From: Solibacillus sp040274725
GTDB lineage: Bacteria > Bacillota > Bacilli > Bacillales_A > Planococcaceae
DNA: 64,000 bases
Reading direction: 5' to 3'
NCBI GenBank assembly: GCA_040274725.1
Contig: JBEMAQ010000020.1
Location: 1 to 64,000 of the forward strand
Below are positions 24,903 to 33,328 of the stretch, piece after piece. The notes below the pieces were generated by a model. It saw only the letters and a list, made by a program, of their open reading frames with translations, searched no databases and had not been told where the DNA came from. Each line of letters opens with the position of its first letter. Within the stretch, counting starts at the first letter, position 1. Both the position numbers and the translations under genes were made by a program.

Positions 24903-25206
24903 AAATTTCCCTCCCTTCTTTTATAATCTGTTTATATTGTATGGCTTATAAAAAAAGAGACTTAAGCAATTTACACTAGTAAATCGTAAGAGTCTAAAAT
25001 ATTTTTTTAAAATGAAAAATTGCATCTAAAAAAGGAAGTCCTTTTCTTGGTAGAATTAAGTCACCACAACCAACCCTAGAAAAACGAAGATTCGTGACAA
25101 CATGTATAATTGCGCCTTTATAATCCGTAAATTTCACAACACGCTTACAGTATTTTAGTGTCTCCTATGAACGAGATTGAAGAAAATGGCGGTAATTAGG
25201 AATAAT

Positions 25207-25252
25207 CTCAAATGGCTTGGTTCCTTTTAAAGGAGCTAAGCCGTTTTCTTTT
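25207..25252 (+). terminator. Intrinsic terminator
   Basis: GGCTTGGTTCCTTT pairs with AAAGGAGCTAAGCC, followed by GTTTTCTTTTTT. No plus-strand gene is recognised in the 300 bases before it, so it may end an unannotated transcript. Confidence 0.65.
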
Positions 25253-25261
25253 TTACAATCA

Positions 25262-25450
25262 AAAAAGCACAATCATCCAAAGATAATTGTACTTCTCTAT
25301 GTATCTGCACAGCACAAGCTGCCTAGTGGGCACACAGCCGGTCATGTAACGTCCTACCTGAACCAGACTCTAGGGTTTGAATGAGCGTTAAAGCTTAATG
25401 GTTGAACGTTAAACAGTAAGAGCGTTGAATGTTGAGTTTTATACTTTAAA
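25262..25450 (-). other. Possible transcript tail or small RNA with terminator
   Basis: The minus strand of this 190-base stretch ends in a terminator (GTACAATTATC paired with GATGATTGTGC, then TTTTTT; 25293-25261). Before it is a GC-richer block (about 25300-25385) with several short complementary arms (for example GCTGTGTGCCC and GGCAGCTTG.GCTG). It has no coding frame. It could be the 3' untranslated end of the coiled-coil gene at 25.6 kb or an independent small RNA. Confidence 0.35.
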
Positions 25451-25627
25451 TCTTGAGCTTTGAGCTTTTTTCGGTCTATTTTTTTCGCCGAAGCTCTATA
25501 AAAGTTATTTTCTCAAAATCGATTAGGGTATGGCTTATTTGCTTGTTTTAACTCGCGGGAAAGCCACAAAACGCGAGCGACGCTACGTTTGCTGTTTTCG
25601 CCAGGCTATGCAGGATGTACTTCTATT

Positions 25628-26254
25628 TTATATCTCGATAAACGTTGTGGCGTTTGATTCGGATAGCACGGCGTCTACCTCAGACTCAAATTCCTCGATC
25701 TCAGCCGTTAATGTTTCGATAATTTTTTTGATGTTCATCGGATCAATGAGCTCGTACTCATTACGTTTCATGAATGTTTCCGTATGTAGCTTGACCTCGT
25801 CTGGTGACTGCTTGTCCTTGTTGCCGAGGATGTTAATTAAGTATGTTTCGAGCTTTTCAGGCAGTGCCTCGTTGGCTGCGGTCACATGTGTGATGGCGCG
25901 TTGGTATTGTCTACGCAAATTTTCTAAAACTTCTTTTTCAAATGTAATGGATTGTTTGCGCTCAATGGCCTCAGCTACGGTCATTGTGGCAGAGCCAACC
26001 TTTACTGTCGTCTGCGCATTCGATGCAACAACAAGTGCCTTTAAGCGGTTGCGATACGCGATTAAGCTCATTACTTTATCATATGAGCCTTGCATATCCT
26101 TTTTGAATTCCTCAATCGGCATCCCATTAATTTTTTCATTGCTTTTGCGGTTCGCACGCACGAGTTCCACTTTTTCCGTTGCGGCTTCAATGCGTTCGTT
26201 GAGCATTTTTAGTTCAGATAGTGCACGGTGTAGCGATAGTTTTTTCGTTTCCAT
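25628..26254 (-). CDS. Coiled-coil protein divergent from the Argonaute gene
   Basis: 208 residues from ATG 26254 (GTGAGGT six bases upstream). Long helices dominate: 1-45 (METKKLSLHRALSELKMLNE), 55-80, a conserved-looking TMTVAEAIERKQSITFEKEV segment near 115-135, and a C-terminal acidic helix (ETLTAEIEEFESEVDAVLSE). The overall pattern reminds me of phage-borne structural or accessory proteins with a SNA.T.V...TVAEAI.K motif; this is recollection, not a search. There is no catalytic motif or membrane segment. It shares a 147-base intergenic region with the Argonaute gene and is transcribed away from it. Confidence 0.7.
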   Translation of the reverse strand: METKKLSLHRALSELKMLNERIEAATEKVELVRANRKSNEKINGMPIEEFKKDMQGSYDKVMSLIAYRNRLKALVVASNAQTTVKVGSATMTVAEAIERKQSITFEKEVLENLRRQYQRAITHVTAANEALPEKLETYLINILGNKDKQSPDEVKLHTETFMKRNEYELIDPMNIKKIIETLTAEIEEFESEVDAVLSESNATTFIEI

Positions 26255-26352
26255 AGCGTACCTCACTTTTTGAAAATTTCGTCTGTTGTTACTGTACTAC
26301 AAATTGGAAATATAATGCAACTTTCTACTCCGGCTTTTTATGGCGTGATTTC

Positions 26353-26381
26353 TTTTCGTGTGTCGTATAGGGTGCTATAAT
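26353..26381 (+). promoter_or_regulatory. Extended -10 promoter of the Argonaute gene
   Basis: A TGC TATAAT extended -10 (26373-26381) with a weak TTTTCG -35 at 17-base spacing. It lies 33 bases before the ATG of the Argonaute gene. Confidence 0.6.
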
Positions 26382-26413
26382 TTTTGTATAATAATTCCTT
26401 TGGAGGTGCTTTG

Positions 26414-28633
26414 ATGGAGGCGTATGTGACAGAGGTGCGGGCCAAGCAGTGTGCGCGTGACCTAATTGTGTGGGTATATGAATTTCCTGTGGAGGACCCA
26501 AAGCAGCAGTATAAGGGGGTATCGGATATTGCTTGGGCGTGGCGCCGCAGTAATCAGTTTATGCCTGTTGCGTTTCATGAAAGTACGATTGCGACGTTTA
26601 CACCGGTCGCACAGCTAGCGGGATTTGAGCCACTGTCGATGCGGCAGCGCATGCTTGATATGAATAGCTATGCGGAGCGTACATTGCTTGAGAAGCTTAT
26701 AAAGGAAAGCCTGTTTGTGACAGGACAGCAAAGCTTGAATTTGAAGCGTGTCGGCTATGATTTGCAGGAATGGCAGCCGAAAAAGGTTGACGAGGTGCTT
26801 ATTTACCCGGCGTTGTCGCTTCACGTGAATATTACTGGAGATGACATTTGCATCGGCTTTCATTTAACACATAAGTTTGAGTACAATTACACGTTGCAGC
26901 AAATGCTAGAGCGCGGACAAGGCTTGCAGGCAGGAATGCGCGTTGTGCATAGCCGGCAGTTAACGAATGGTACCTATACATTAGAAAGGCTGACAGATTA
27001 CGGGGTACGCGATGTTTGTCCAAAGCTGAAAAAATCAATTTATCAGTATTACATCGATCTAGGCGATCAGCGGACAGTCAAGCTACTTGGCCCGCAAGTA
27101 CGCGTCGTGCATGCACTTGCGAACAATGGCACGAGTCTAAGCTATGCGGCGAGTGTATTAAAGCCACTGTGCTCGTTTGAGACGATGAACGCGGTTGAGG
27201 CGAAGCAGGTAATGGACGCACTGAAAATGAAGCCAGACGAGCGTATGCGTAAAAATTTGCGTCAAATGTATGAGCTGTTGCGCGCGTATCCGTATTTGTC
27301 ATTTGAAAAAAATCCATTTTTACTTGCGCATAATGGCTATGAGCTGCAGACGGTTACGGAGCCGAGGCTGCTATTTAATAAAGCATACAATAAGCCAATT
27401 GGTGGATTAAAAAACGGGCGTTTATATCAAGGTGGCGAGCTGACGCTGTCCATTTTTATGGACGAGACGTTTGAGCGTGAGCTGGGCTTGCCAAAAAAAT
27501 TAGCGTATAAATTTGTGCGCGTCTTACAAACCATTGCCGCGCAGCACGGCGTGAAAATAACGATTAGCACCGAGACGCGAAAGGTGCAGGAAGCGTTTAC
27601 TGAAAGTTTTTTCGAGCAATTTTCGTGGAATGTGCAAAATTTAGAATCCATTTTTGCAGGGACAACCGTGCTGACGTTTATTAGCGAAAAGCATTTAAGT
27701 GAGGTGCCGCACAATATTTATCAGTTGTTCAAAAAGCAGTTTGGCGGCAAATGGGACATTACATCACAGGTGCTAACGGAGAAGAGTTTGCGCGATTTTT
27801 ACCGATTACTCCAAAGTAAGCGACTAGAAAATTTTAATTCGGATCATGTAGATGAGTGCCAGCACGTGGCAAAGCTTGTAAAGGAGGCGCCGCTATCGTA
27901 TACCGTATTTAATATTTTACTCGGGCTGTACGTGAAAAGTGGTATGCAGCCGTGGGTGTTGGCTGAGCGCACACATTCGGACTGTTTTATCGGACTTGAT
28001 GTCAGTCATGAAGAAGGCAAAAGCGCGGCGGGCATTATGAATGTCATTGGCAGTGATGGTCGTTTAATGAAGCAGTCCGCGATTCATAGCACACTAGCCG
28101 GTGAGAAGATTGATGCGGCAATGCTTGAGGAGATACTTATTGAGGTATTGCAGGCATATCAGGAACAGTTTGGCGCATTGCCGAAGCATGTGACGATTCA
28201 CCGCGACGGGCGCTGGCGTGAGGATTCAGCAGTGGTTGAGCAGTTACTTGCGTCAAAAGATATTGCGTATGACATAGTAGAAATTGTGAAAAAGCCAAAT
28301 CGTCGTATGGCGTTTTTTGATCAAGCAGGCGGCAAGTACGTGACGCGCCAAGGTGTGTATTATGCAAAAAAGAGGGAAGCACTGCTTTGTACAACGGATC
28401 CGCGCGAGAACATTGGCATGGCACAGCCGATGAAAATTGTGCAAAAAACGAAAGCGCTCACGTTCGTACAAATTATCGAGGATGTATACCGTTTGTCCTT
28501 TATGCATATCCATGCGCTGAATAAAACACGTTTGCCGGCAACTGTGCATTATGCGGATCTAAGCTCAACCGCATATCAGCGCGGGCAAATTGCGTCGCGC
28601 CCGACGAATGTGACGTATTTGCCGTTTGTATAA
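26414..28633 (+). CDS. Long prokaryotic Argonaute with complete DEDD tetrad
   Basis: 739 residues from ATG 26414 (GGAGGTG upstream; the longer in-frame start at 26384 has none). Layout of a long pAgo: N domain (about 1-110), linker and PAZ (about 150-280), MID (about 360-500) and PIWI (about 515-739). The guide 5'-phosphate pocket has YQLFKKQ and a later SQ...K (ITSQVLTEK), the YK-type pattern. The catalytic residues are D529 (GLDVSHE), E564 (LAGEKID), D598 (HRDGRW) and D715 (HYADLSS), so nuclease activity is predicted. Mesophilic Bacillales pAgos of this type use small DNA guides to cut DNA, sometimes RNA, and defend against plasmids and phage. No Cas4-like, SIR2, TIR or helicase partner is adjacent; a PLD-helicase lies 2.8 kb upstream. 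Confidence 0.95.
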   Translation: MEAYVTEVRAKQCARDLIVWVYEFPVEDPKQQYKGVSDIAWAWRRSNQFMPVAFHESTIATFTPVAQLAGFEPLSMRQRMLDMNSYAERTLLEKLIKESLFVTGQQSLNLKRVGYDLQEWQPKKVDEVLIYPALSLHVNITGDDICIGFHLTHKFEYNYTLQQMLERGQGLQAGMRVVHSRQLTNGTYTLERLTDYGVRDVCPKLKKSIYQYYIDLGDQRTVKLLGPQVRVVHALANNGTSLSYAASVLKPLCSFETMNAVEAKQVMDALKMKPDERMRKNLRQMYELLRAYPYLSFEKNPFLLAHNGYELQTVTEPRLLFNKAYNKPIGGLKNGRLYQGGELTLSIFMDETFERELGLPKKLAYKFVRVLQTIAAQHGVKITISTETRKVQEAFTESFFEQFSWNVQNLESIFAGTTVLTFISEKHLSEVPHNIYQLFKKQFGGKWDITSQVLTEKSLRDFYRLLQSKRLENFNSDHVDECQHVAKLVKEAPLSYTVFNILLGLYVKSGMQPWVLAERTHSDCFIGLDVSHEEGKSAAGIMNVIGSDGRLMKQSAIHSTLAGEKIDAAMLEEILIEVLQAYQEQFGALPKHVTIHRDGRWREDSAVVEQLLASKDIAYDIVEIVKKPNRRMAFFDQAGGKYVTRQGVYYAKKREALLCTTDPRENIGMAQPMKIVQKTKALTFVQIIEDVYRLSFMHIHALNKTRLPATVHYADLSSTAYQRGQIASRPTNVTYLPFV

Positions 28634-28656
28634 GACAATGTTATACATGAACCGAA

Positions 28657-28717
28657 AAAGACGGCGTATCAAGCGATTGTAGCTTGCTAAAGTTCTTAGC
28701 CGCCTTCTCTTTTCTTA
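28657..28717 (+). terminator. Compound hairpin after the Argonaute gene
   Basis: CAAGC/GCTTG forms a perfect inner hairpin, enclosed by imperfect AAGACGGC...GCCGCCTT arms and followed by CTCTTTTCTT. The 28.73-28.86 kb stretch beyond holds only a 27-codon frame (ATG 28737, GAGGAGGTGG site) that I do not recognise. Confidence 0.4.
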
Positions 28718-28856
28718 GAGGAGGTGGCTTTCTCTTATGATTTTCATGAAGAGGAGCAAGTCCAAGGAAATGTATCGTTCGTGCCATTCAAATACGTCTT
28801 CATTTCATTCATTTGTCTAGAAGAACTTTTTGAGAAGGCTTGCCCCATTTTCATTC

Positions 28857-28890
28857 AAAAGCAGAAACTATAGCATCTAGTTTCTGCTTC
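28857..28890 (-). terminator. Intrinsic terminator of the ATP-grasp gene
   Basis: AAGCAGAAACTA pairs perfectly with TAGTTTCTGCTT and, on the minus strand, is followed by TTGA. It is four bases past the ATP-grasp stop. Confidence 0.75.
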
Positions 28891-28894
28891 TGTG

Positions 28895-30103
28895 TTATCT
28901 CACTTTCCGCAACCAAAACCGAATCTCCCTCGCTGCACTTTCCGCAAGCTTCACCGCCGTGCGCTCACTGTCGCCGCGCGCAATGACATACGCATAACGA
29001 TGCCCCATCGAAAGCGGAGGAATAAGTAGTGTGCCTTTTTTCGGCTTCACATACACATCATAAATACCAGGCGTGTTGTGTGCGCGCATCTTGCCTGTGA
29101 CACGCTGTAAAATGCCTTTCCGCCGTACAATCAAATATTTCGTATAGACAAAGTGCTGCGTGCGCGGTGTAATATCGGGTGTTTCGCCTACATAGAGTTT
29201 CAAAATTTCGCGTACCGTGTTAAAGCCAAATGCCGCCTCAAGCATTCGGTTCATCGCACCACCTGAAATGCGCGGATTCATTTCAATAAGCTTCCAGCCG
29301 CGTTTTGTGTGGCGCAGCTCGACGTGAAAATAACCTGTAGTGAGCTCGAATTTTTGGACGAGTGCCGCGCATAAGCTTTCTAAGCTTTCTTTTATAGGAG
29401 CTGGTGCATCCGCAAGCACGCGGTATCCTGTAATAATGAAGCGCTTGCCCTTTGTAATGTCTTGCTTGATAATGGCGAGCAGATGCGGTTTACCGTTTTC
29501 CACCATTACTTCTATTAAATATTGTGGCCCTAAGACATACTCCTCTAAAAGAATTGCCTCAGTCGGATATTTTTGCCGGAGTGTGTGCACGGCTTTTTTT
29601 AGTGTGGCTTTATTTTTCGCGAGCAAGGCATCTTTAGAGCCGGTCGATTTTGGTGATTTGACGATCATAGGAAATGTGGACGAGCTTGGTAGGTGATCAT
29701 CAGGCGTGATTAACTGAAATGTAGGGGAGTACGGTTCACCTTGTAGGAAAAGTCGTGTTTTTTCTTTATCCTCCATGATGGCAATCGCCTTTGTAGAAAG
29801 GTGATTTTCGCAAAATTCATCGCATAGCTTAGAGGCAATTTGGACGTATGGATCGACGAAGCTAACAATTTGCCTAATAGCAAAGCCTAAAGTCTGTAAT
29901 GTTTGGATTTCCTCTCGCATGGCGGGAAAGTCTAGTGTATCGACGAGCTGCATTTTATGAATGTCTGGGTATTCATGTCGTTGCAAGGTTTGCCGCTCGT
30001 TATTTGTGAGTAGTACAGTGAAATAGCCTAAAGCCTCTGCTGCGCGCGCGGCTTCCCTGCTAGAGCCTGATTTATTCATACCGATGAAGACAATGGTTTT
30101 CAA
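28895..30103 (-). CDS. ATP-grasp ligase
   Basis: 402 residues from TTG 30103 (CGGAGGTG upstream). An N-terminal Rossmann-like part (MKTIVFIGMNKSGSSREA) is followed by an ATP-grasp core with PMIVKSPKSTGSKD (ATP-binding Lys and glycine loop, near 150), LLEEYVLGPQYLIEVMV (near 205) and the Mg-binding end HVELRHTKRG...LIEMNPRISGG (near 275-300). This is the carboxylate-amine ligase type seen in L-amino-acid ligases and carnosine-synthase-like enzymes. It is divergent from, and 127 bases away from, a MurF-like gene. The product is unknown; joint action with the Mur ligases is inferred from position. Confidence 0.88.
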   Translation of the reverse strand: MKTIVFIGMNKSGSSREAARAAEALGYFTVLLTNNERQTLQRHEYPDIHKMQLVDTLDFPAMREEIQTLQTLGFAIRQIVSFVDPYVQIASKLCDEFCENHLSTKAIAIMEDKEKTRLFLQGEPYSPTFQLITPDDHLPSSSTFPMIVKSPKSTGSKDALLAKNKATLKKAVHTLRQKYPTEAILLEEYVLGPQYLIEVMVENGKPHLLAIIKQDITKGKRFIITGYRVLADAPAPIKESLESLCAALVQKFELTTGYFHVELRHTKRGWKLIEMNPRISGGAMNRMLEAAFGFNTVREILKLYVGETPDITPRTQHFVYTKYLIVRRKGILQRVTGKMRAHNTPGIYDVYVKPKKGTLLIPPLSMGHRYAYVIARGDSERTAVKLAESAAREIRFWLRKVR

Positions 30104-30230
30104 TTTTTCACCTCCGTTATATTTAAATGTATGGCAAAGTGGAAAGTTTACTTAGTTTGTCATCCTATGTAATGCAAATATCTAAGTAAGATTGTATTCC
30201 CTTCATAAGCTAGTAAAAAGGAGGGGGCGC

Positions 30231-31607
30231 ATGAGACCAATTTCAGTAGACATGATGACGAAGATTGTAGAGGGAACATTGACGCATGGACAAAACGTCG
30301 TCATTTGGCACGGTGCGTACCGGCTGAAGCAAGTGAAAAATAAACATACCGTGCTGTTTACAGCGCATCATCTTGTCAATTGGCCGGAGCTTGCACGGTT
30401 TTTTCCGTTAATTGTCGTCACATCTTGGCGCTATAAGCAGTCTGAGCTTCCGCCTGGGGTAAGTGTGATCCATGTGAACAATACAGAGATTGCACGTTGG
30501 AAATTTACGCGTTATTATCGCGGTCTGTTTTCATTACCGGTTGTCGCCATTACAGGAACTGCGGGCAAAACAACGACAAAGGAAATGCTAAAAGCAATTG
30601 TGTCACCATCAAAAAAGGTTGTTGCCACACATCTGAGCAGCAATTCTAGAACGGCTCATTTCCCTTATTTATTAGCCATTGATGATGCGACAGAGACGGC
30701 AATTTTTGAAACAGCGGTCGGTGCGCCTGGTGATGTCATGCGTGCAGGGGCGTATTTTCAGCCGACGATTGGTATCATTACCAATATCGGAGCGCACCAT
30801 TTAGACTACTGCAAGACGCTTGAAGGCTATATTGATGCGAAAAGTGAAATGCTTGATATTATTGCGCGCGGCGGGACATTGCTCATTAACGGAGATGATA
30901 AAAATAGCCAGAAGCTAAAAGTCGAGTCGTTTCACGGGAATGTACTGCGTGTTGGCAAGCAGGCGACACATGATGTACGTGCTAGTCAAATTGAGTACCG
31001 CGAGGCAGGCATGGCATTTGTAATGATATTCAAAGGGAAATCCTACGATGTAGAAGTACCTGGCTTTGGTGAGCATCAAGTGTATAATGCACTCTTTGCG
31101 CTTGCGGCAGCGGTAGAAATCGGCATTCCGATAGAAACGGCAATTCACAGACTACGCACATTTCGTCAGCTCAATAAACAATTACAGCTAAAGCGCGGCA
31201 TAAACGGTGCGCTACTACTTGATGATACGTGGAGTATTACGACAACCGCTCTCGCCGCAGCACTTGATGTTCAGCGCGCGCTTGCGAAAGGTCGGCGTCG
31301 CATTGCCATTATTGGTACGATTACCGATGTGGGACGGTGGGGACGCTATGTGCATGAGCAGGCAGCCGAGCTTTTAGACAAGGCACAGGTGGATGTTGTT
31401 GTAACAGTGGGTGAGCATGCAAAATTTATTGCGGAGCATTTGGAGAAATTATTGTTTAACGGCGCAGTACACAGCTTTAATAACGGTATTTTAGCATATG
31501 AGCTAGTAAAAAAGCTGGCAGGCCCTGAGACAATCCTTTTAGTGAAGGGCGATATGTATAGTAAAACGATGGAGGAGCTCGCGTCTAAATTAAAAGCTCG
31601 CCCATAA
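30231..31607 (+). CDS. MurF-like Mur ligase, paralogue 1
   Basis: 458 residues from ATG 30231 (AGGAGGGGG upstream). A MurF-type N-terminal domain (about 1-105), a central ATPase domain with P-loop GTAGKTTTKEM (near 118), NIGAHHLDY and the Lys of DAKSEM (the carbamylated-Lys position), and a C-terminal domain with LLDDTWSITTTALAAAL. MurF joins D-Ala-D-Ala to UDP-MurNAc-tripeptide; the DDTW..TT signature here departs from the DCYNANP of true MurF, so another substrate is likely. About 45% identical to the second paralogue at 34.0 kb. Confidence 0.85.
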   Translation: MRPISVDMMTKIVEGTLTHGQNVVIWHGAYRLKQVKNKHTVLFTAHHLVNWPELARFFPLIVVTSWRYKQSELPPGVSVIHVNNTEIARWKFTRYYRGLFSLPVVAITGTAGKTTTKEMLKAIVSPSKKVVATHLSSNSRTAHFPYLLAIDDATETAIFETAVGAPGDVMRAGAYFQPTIGIITNIGAHHLDYCKTLEGYIDAKSEMLDIIARGGTLLINGDDKNSQKLKVESFHGNVLRVGKQATHDVRASQIEYREAGMAFVMIFKGKSYDVEVPGFGEHQVYNALFALAAAVEIGIPIETAIHRLRTFRQLNKQLQLKRGINGALLLDDTWSITTTALAAALDVQRALAKGRRRIAIIGTITDVGRWGRYVHEQAAELLDKAQVDVVVTVGEHAKFIAEHLEKLLFNGAVHSFNNGILAYELVKKLAGPETILLVKGDMYSKTMEELASKLKARP

Positions 31608-31629
31608 AATGAATCAGGGCGAGCCCAGG

Positions 31630-31800
31630 CTAAAACCATTTTTTTCGTGCAGCTTTTCGGCAAGCTTTGCACAGTTGCTTTTTTTGTGGGCCAAAGTATT
31701 TTTGAAACTCTTCAGGGGTAAATACATCCCCATGTGTTTCGGTTTTTAGAACAATACCGCATGCGTCACAGTAGATAAAGCGGATTTGCTGAATAGGCAT
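31630..31800 (-). CDS. Small zinc-ribbon protein, 56 aa
   Basis: ATG 31800 has AAGGAAG seven bases upstream. The frame holds two Cys pairs, YCDACG near 11-16 and LCKACRK near 44-50, suggesting one four-Cys zinc site, and ends in a basic RKKWF tail. It is the kind of small knuckle seen in ribosome- or nucleic-acid-linked proteins, function unknown. It sits on the minus strand between MurF-like paralogue 1 and the MocR-type regulator. Confidence 0.7.
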   Translation of the reverse strand: MPIQQIRFIYCDACGIVLKTETHGDVFTPEEFQKYFGPQKKQLCKACRKAARKKWF

Positions 31801-31848
31801 TCTAATCTTCCTTTCGCTATTTTTCTAAAATAATAGCAAAAAGAGTGG

Positions 31849-33231
31849 TCAGAATATGTCTCCCCAAGCTACTTTTAACCGTGCCACACCTTCTTTTAGC
31901 TGCGCCTCGGTTAAATTTGCGAAGCCGAGCAGCAGATGGGGCTTTGTCTGATTTGTTCCGAAAAATAACGAGCTCGTTTCGTATACGTTCACTTGTTTGC
32001 TATGTGCTTTTTCAATAAGCTGTGCTTCCGTTTGTTTTGTATGCACGCGGATTAAAAGATAAAGGCCAGCCTTTGTGCCAATAACATCGATTTGTTCTCC
32101 GAAATGGTGAAGTAAAGCACCGGTAAGTACATTCATTTTCTTTTTGTAAATCATACGCATCCGTTTAATATGACGCTCCCATTCACCAGAGCGCATAAAT
32201 TCAGCCATCGTGAGTTGATGTAAAAGTGAGGCGTTATGCTCAACATGTTGAAAGGTTTGTTTGAAGCGTGTGAGCAGTGGTGCAGGCAATACCATATAGG
32301 CAAGCCGAATGCCAGGTAAAAACGCCTTTGAAAACGTACCGAAATAAACGATGCGCGCTTGATCAAGTGAAGCAAGGGCAGGCAATGTTTTTTGGGCGTA
32401 GCGGTATTCGCTATCATAATCATCCTCTAAAATATAGCCGTCAACATTGTAGGCCCACTGAATTAATTGAAGCCGCTCACTAATGGAGAGCGCGGTACCA
32501 AGCGGATAGTGATGAGACGGCGTAACATAAATAAGTGCGCTGTTTTTTTGTGCGAGCTCATCTAGCTGTATGCCGGATTCTGTTACCGTTATTGCTTCTA
32601 GTTGAAATTGCTGGAGCGTAAATACTTCACGCACACCAGTATAGCCGGGATCTTCCACGATGATGGACGAAAAGCTTTCTTTTAATAAGAAGCTAATGTG
32701 TAGCAACAACTGCTGTGTGCTACTGCCAATAATAATTTGTTCGGGCATTACATGCATACCGCGCGCCTGCATTAAATAGTGGGCAAGCTGTTCTTTTAAA
32801 GGTGGTTCCCCGAAATTTTCACCATATGTATAAGCGTTTGCTTCTTTTAGTAATGCGTTCGATAATTGACGCCATTTTTTTAACGGGAAGTGCTGCGCGT
32901 CTACGGCACCTAACCGGAAATTAATCACATCCGGCGCGGTTTCGCGGGGCACGGTTTGCTTGATTGGTGCTGCCTGCTGCAAATAAAGCGGCTCTAAATG
33001 ATTGACGTAATAGCCTTTTTTCGGCTCTGTACGGATATAGCCCTCCGCGAGTAATAACTCATAGGCAAGTAGTGTTGTATTACGGCTGACATGTAAGTTT
33101 TCTGCAAGCGCGCGAATGGAAGGTAGCTTTTCATTCTCATGAATCATTTTTGTTTCAATTAATTGTTTAATGTGCGCGTAAATTTGCCTATACTTTGCTT
33201 CGTTTTCGTGAAGTAAAAAGGTAAGCTGCAT
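31849..33231 (-). CDS. MocR/PdxR-type GntR-aminotransferase regulator
   Basis: 460 residues. N-terminal winged helix of the GntR type (about 12-75: IRALAENLHVSRNTTLLAYE), then a fold-type-I aminotransferase domain with EDDYDSEYRY (PLP-contacting Asp region) and the PLP Lys in FGTFSKAFLPGIR (near 310). MocR regulators bind PLP or aminated ligands and control amino-acid, PLP or related metabolic genes, usually a divergent neighbour; here that is the GNAT gene 97 bases away. The intergenic region is therefore the likely operator. Confidence 0.9.
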   Translation of the reverse strand: MQLTFLLHENEAKYRQIYAHIKQLIETKMIHENEKLPSIRALAENLHVSRNTTLLAYELLLAEGYIRTEPKKGYYVNHLEPLYLQQAAPIKQTVPRETAPDVINFRLGAVDAQHFPLKKWRQLSNALLKEANAYTYGENFGEPPLKEQLAHYLMQARGMHVMPEQIIIGSSTQQLLLHISFLLKESFSSIIVEDPGYTGVREVFTLQQFQLEAITVTESGIQLDELAQKNSALIYVTPSHHYPLGTALSISERLQLIQWAYNVDGYILEDDYDSEYRYAQKTLPALASLDQARIVYFGTFSKAFLPGIRLAYMVLPAPLLTRFKQTFQHVEHNASLLHQLTMAEFMRSGEWERHIKRMRMIYKKKMNVLTGALLHHFGEQIDVIGTKAGLYLLIRVHTKQTEAQLIEKAHSKQVNVYETSSLFFGTNQTKPHLLLGFANLTEAQLKEGVARLKVAWGDIF

Positions 33232-33328
33232 TTGTTTTCCTTTCTGACATGTGAAAAAGTTTCGAATTGTTCCTTTTTAAATGTCACAGAGTTTTCTATT
33301 ATTATACATATCTTAAAGGAAATGAGGA

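Noticed and set aside
25530..26273. Plus-strand frame of about 247 codons opposite the coiled-coil gene
   Set aside because: Composition is Ser/Phe-rich as expected of an antisense shadow; the minus-strand frame has a ribosome site and coherent helices.
26414..28633. Inactive short pAgo with SIR2 or TIR partner
   Set aside because: The protein has full N and PAZ regions and all four catalytic residues, and no SIR2/TIR gene is adjacent.
28737..28820. 27-codon frame with a GAGGAGGTGG site after the Argonaute gene
   Set aside because: Ser/His-rich, unrecognised, and set between hairpins; the ribosome-like site alone is not enough to call a gene.
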